The position numbers and the translations under genes are program-made. This document shows, piece after piece, positions 61,955-64,000 of a stretch of DNA of 64,000 nucleotides (positions are counted from its first letter, which is position 1; every line of letters starts with the position of its first letter). This DNA comes from DAOTWY01 sp003696565 (GTDB taxonomy: Bacteria > Chloroflexota > Anaerolineae > Aggregatilineales > Phototrophicaceae), in assembly GCA_034435635.1 (NCBI GenBank), contig DAOTWY010000014.1:1-64000 (forward strand). Direction: 5' to 3'. Under the pieces are notes generated by a model that made no database searches, was not told the DNA's origin, and worked only from the letters and a program-made list of their open reading frames with translations.

Positions 61955-64000
61955 TTAAGCAAGTGGAAGTGTAAAGCAAAAACAAGCCCCGGGTAATGGA
62001 CTTTGTGGTTCTACCCAGATACGCCCGCCATGTGCCTCAAGAGCCAATTTACAAAATGATAATCCTAAACCACTCCCTTTACTCCCCCGTGCTGGGCGTG
62101 ACCCTTTAATTTGCCGAAATTTTTCAAAAATCCGTGTTGTTTCATGAGCAGGGATGCCAGGACCACTATCTGCTACACAAACATGAATCATGTTGTCACG
62201 TGGCTCTGCATAAATACCTATCGTGCCAGAATCTGGTGTAAACCGTAGCGCATTATCTAACAAATTCACCAATACACGGCGAATTTGATCACGATCCACC
62301 ATGACATCTGGCAGTGTATCCGGTATTTCTGTGATAAGCGTTATGTTTGCTTCTAGTATTGACGGCTTGAGAGCAGTGTAGGCTTCATTAACTAATACAG
62401 CGAGAGAGGTGGGCTGTAATGTCAGCGGGATACGGCGTGTTTCCAACCGATAGACATCTAACAAACTATCGACCAGGTGAAGCAAGCGTTGAGCATTTTC
62501 TAGTGAAACATCCATCAAAGTTGGTAAAGTATCATCCCCTAACCCATCAGCAATTTCCGCCGCTAAATTCAGACTACTAATGATTGCCCCTAATGGACCA
62601 CGTAAATCATGAACGACCATGCTACTCAATTCGTCTCGGTAGCTTTCTAATAACTTTTCTTCAGTCACATCCCGCAGTGTCAGCAACCGCCCAATGATCT
62701 GCCCGTTTGCATCCATAACCGGAGACCCCACTTCATGAATGAAACGTTCTTGGTTATCCACAACAAGAGAAAAAGAGCGGTTTGTAATGCGTTCCGGTTC
62801 CAAGCGTAATATACGCAGCATCTCCTTTAAACCTTCCACAGTCTCACTACTGTGGTTAATTAATTTTTCCATCAAACTTTCTGCAAAGTTCAGTCCGATA
62901 TAGTCGTCTAAAGACACCCCCAGTAATCGCGCAGCACTGGCATTTGATTCAATTAAATTCCCTTGCCGATCAAGCAATAAAATGCCATCACGGGTTGAAT
63001 CAAGAATAGCCTGCATCCGGTCGTTATTCGTGCGAATTTGCTCATACAATATAGCATTTTCAAGATGCCCAGCCGCTTGAATAGCTAACAGTTCAAGATG
63101 ATTTCTATAAACATCTTTAGCAGGTTCATCTGTCATCACAACTAAGACATATTCCACAACATCAGCATGAGCAATCAACACTGCAATTAACCCACGATAC
63201 GAAGCCGACCGTAATCGCTCATCCCGTTGAACATCATAAACAACATATGATTGTCCTGTTTGATACACTGAATCCAAAATAAACTCTGGCACAGAATCGC
63301 TCTCATCATCAGCAGAAAGCGTATCCACCAACTGCCAAGTCCCCCTATTTTGATAAAGCTGTGCTGCGCGAGCATCAACAAGATCGACCCCAGTCCTTAA
63401 TATGCCCTGAATAACTGATGAAATATGCGGATTGCTAGAAAGCCGGACGGATAGATCACGCAGAATTGTCAATGCCTCAATCTGTGCCTGACGATTAGCT
63501 AACAGTTGTGCATTTTGAATACTGATAACAGCGTGTCCTGCTAAGTTGCTAATAAAAGCACTTTGATCTTGTGTAAAGAAATTCGGCACATCACTCTGTA
63601 AGGCTAATACACCGATAATCTGCTTTTCTCTTTTTAAGGGGATTGCCATCACAGAGAGATACGTCTCAATAATTGGCTCATAATCAGGTATTACACAGGT
63701 ATCCTGAATGATGACCGGTTCAGCGGAATTCATCACCTGTGCCATAAAGCCAACTGGACTAGGCATAACCATCTCTTCAAGCATGTCATCCTTTAACCAA
63801 ATGACACGATAAGCATTATCCTCATCGTATAACCCAATCAGTGCCAGGTTAGCGTTGGTTGAGCGCAAGGCGGCGTGTAATACATGCTGAATCAAACTAT
63901 CAAAATCTAGCGCGCTGGAGATTTGTTGTGCAAGGTTTTCGATCACAGTTAACTGCTGCAAACGATGATCCAGATCATGCTGTATCTTTTCATATAACTG
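61955..64000 (-). CDS. GAF-GAF-PAS histidine kinase (5' end outside window)
   Basis: The frame stays open to the window edge: 13 further codons (QLYEKIQHDLDHR) precede the TTG at 63961 and read as a coiled-coil linker, so the true start is beyond position 64000. Visible domains, counted from that TTG: GAF (about 5-155), GAF (about 170-310), PAS (about 320-435), HisKA with H451 in 'VVHDLRGPLGA', and HATPase_c ('NLLDNALRFTPDS', 'DSGPGIP', 'GSGLGLSFCK'). More GAF domains or a membrane region may lie upstream. It shares its kinase subtype with the gene downstream, from which it is separated by about 90 nt. Confidence 0.9.
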   Translation of the reverse strand, partial: QLYEKIQHDLDHRLQQLTVIENLAQQISSALDFDSLIQHVLHAALRSTNANLALIGLYDEDNAYRVIWLKDDMLEEMVMPSPVGFMAQVMNSAEPVIIQDTCVIPDYEPIIETYLSVMAIPLKREKQIIGVLALQSDVPNFFTQDQSAFISNLAGHAVISIQNAQLLANRQAQIEALTILRDLSVRLSSNPHISSVIQGILRTGVDLVDARAAQLYQNRGTWQLVDTLSADDESDSVPEFILDSVYQTGQSYVVYDVQRDERLRSASYRGLIAVLIAHADVVEYVLVVMTDEPAKDVYRNHLELLAIQAAGHLENAILYEQIRTNNDRMQAILDSTRDGILLLDRQGNLIESNASAARLLGVSLDDYIGLNFAESLMEKLINHSSETVEGLKEMLRILRLEPERITNRSFSLVVDNQERFIHEVGSPVMDANGQIIGRLLTLRDVTEEKLLESYRDELSSMVVHDLRGPLGAIISSLNLAAEIADGLGDDTLPTLMDVSLENAQRLLHLVDSLLDVYRLETRRIPLTLQPTSLAVLVNEAYTALKPSILEANITLITEIPDTLPDVMVDRDQIRRVLVNLLDNALRFTPDSGTIGIYAEPRDNMIHVCVADSGPGIPAHETTRIFEKFRQIKGSRPARGSKGSGLGLSFCKLALEAHGGRIWVEPQSPLPGACFCFTLPLA

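Overview
The window looks like chromosomal DNA of a Chloroflexota bacterium, probably Anaerolineae-like. The taxonomic call is an inference from overall style: very GAF-rich histidine kinases, F420-type oxidoreductases, class-A-PBP-like proteins with Ig-like tails, DUF4139 and creatininase proteins, and ClpC plus an S1 protein. No rRNA, tRNA, insertion sequence, phage gene or CRISPR array was seen. The 64 kb is densely coding, with many 1-26 bp overlaps. Both ends cut genes: leuS on the left and a sensor kinase on the right.

Region 1 (1-5.3 kb, plus strand): the 3' end of leuS, a creatininase-family hydrolase, and a small gene read here as a SelW-like selenoprotein. That gene has an in-frame UGA in a CxxU motif, a strong ribosome binding site before its ATG, and a bacterial-type SECIS hairpin 22 nt after the UGA. 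A lipoprotein, a secreted four-repeat cysteine protein and a secreted DUF4139 protein follow. Region 2 (5.2-16 kb): an OmpR-type regulator and GAF/PAS kinase pair, a class A PBP homologue that has lost all three transpeptidase motifs, a DtxR-type regulator, a polytopic membrane protein and a REC-PAS-GAF kinase. Region 3 (16-22.7 kb, minus strand) is one compact operon read from a lone CpaF/TadA ATPase through a membrane glycosyltransferase-like protein, an LLM oxidoreductase, an unlisted 50-aa membrane protein, a GH13 alpha-glucosidase, a CitE-like CoA lyase and a PPOX/F420 oxidoreductase. Region 4 (22.8-34 kb): an aldehyde dehydrogenase, a GH38 homologue lacking its zinc ligands and nucleophile, acpS, two small genes, a four-domain S1 protein, clpC, a membrane helix-hairpin-helix protein and a lipoprotein.

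Region 5 (34-64 kb) is the striking part. It is a signalling supercluster, almost entirely on the minus strand, holding roughly 28 GAF domains. In transcription order it has two single-domain receivers, a 1057-aa all-GAF protein, four membrane-anchored GAF proteins with no kinase or other output domain, a 2927-aa hybrid kinase (sensor, 10 GAF plus one half GAF, PAS, HisKA, HATPase, two receivers), a threonine synthase fused to a receiver domain, a REC-HisKA-HATPase kinase, and an EamA transporter with a long cytosolic tail. Five consecutive GAF proteins end in the same truncated-GAF tail, which suggests tandem duplication and a shared docking role. The threonine synthase-receiver starts 3 nt after the giant kinase stops, so a phosphorelay acting directly on a biosynthetic enzyme is a reasonable hypothesis, and the EamA transporter might export the product. 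A cyclophilin gene and two more GAF kinases complete the right end.
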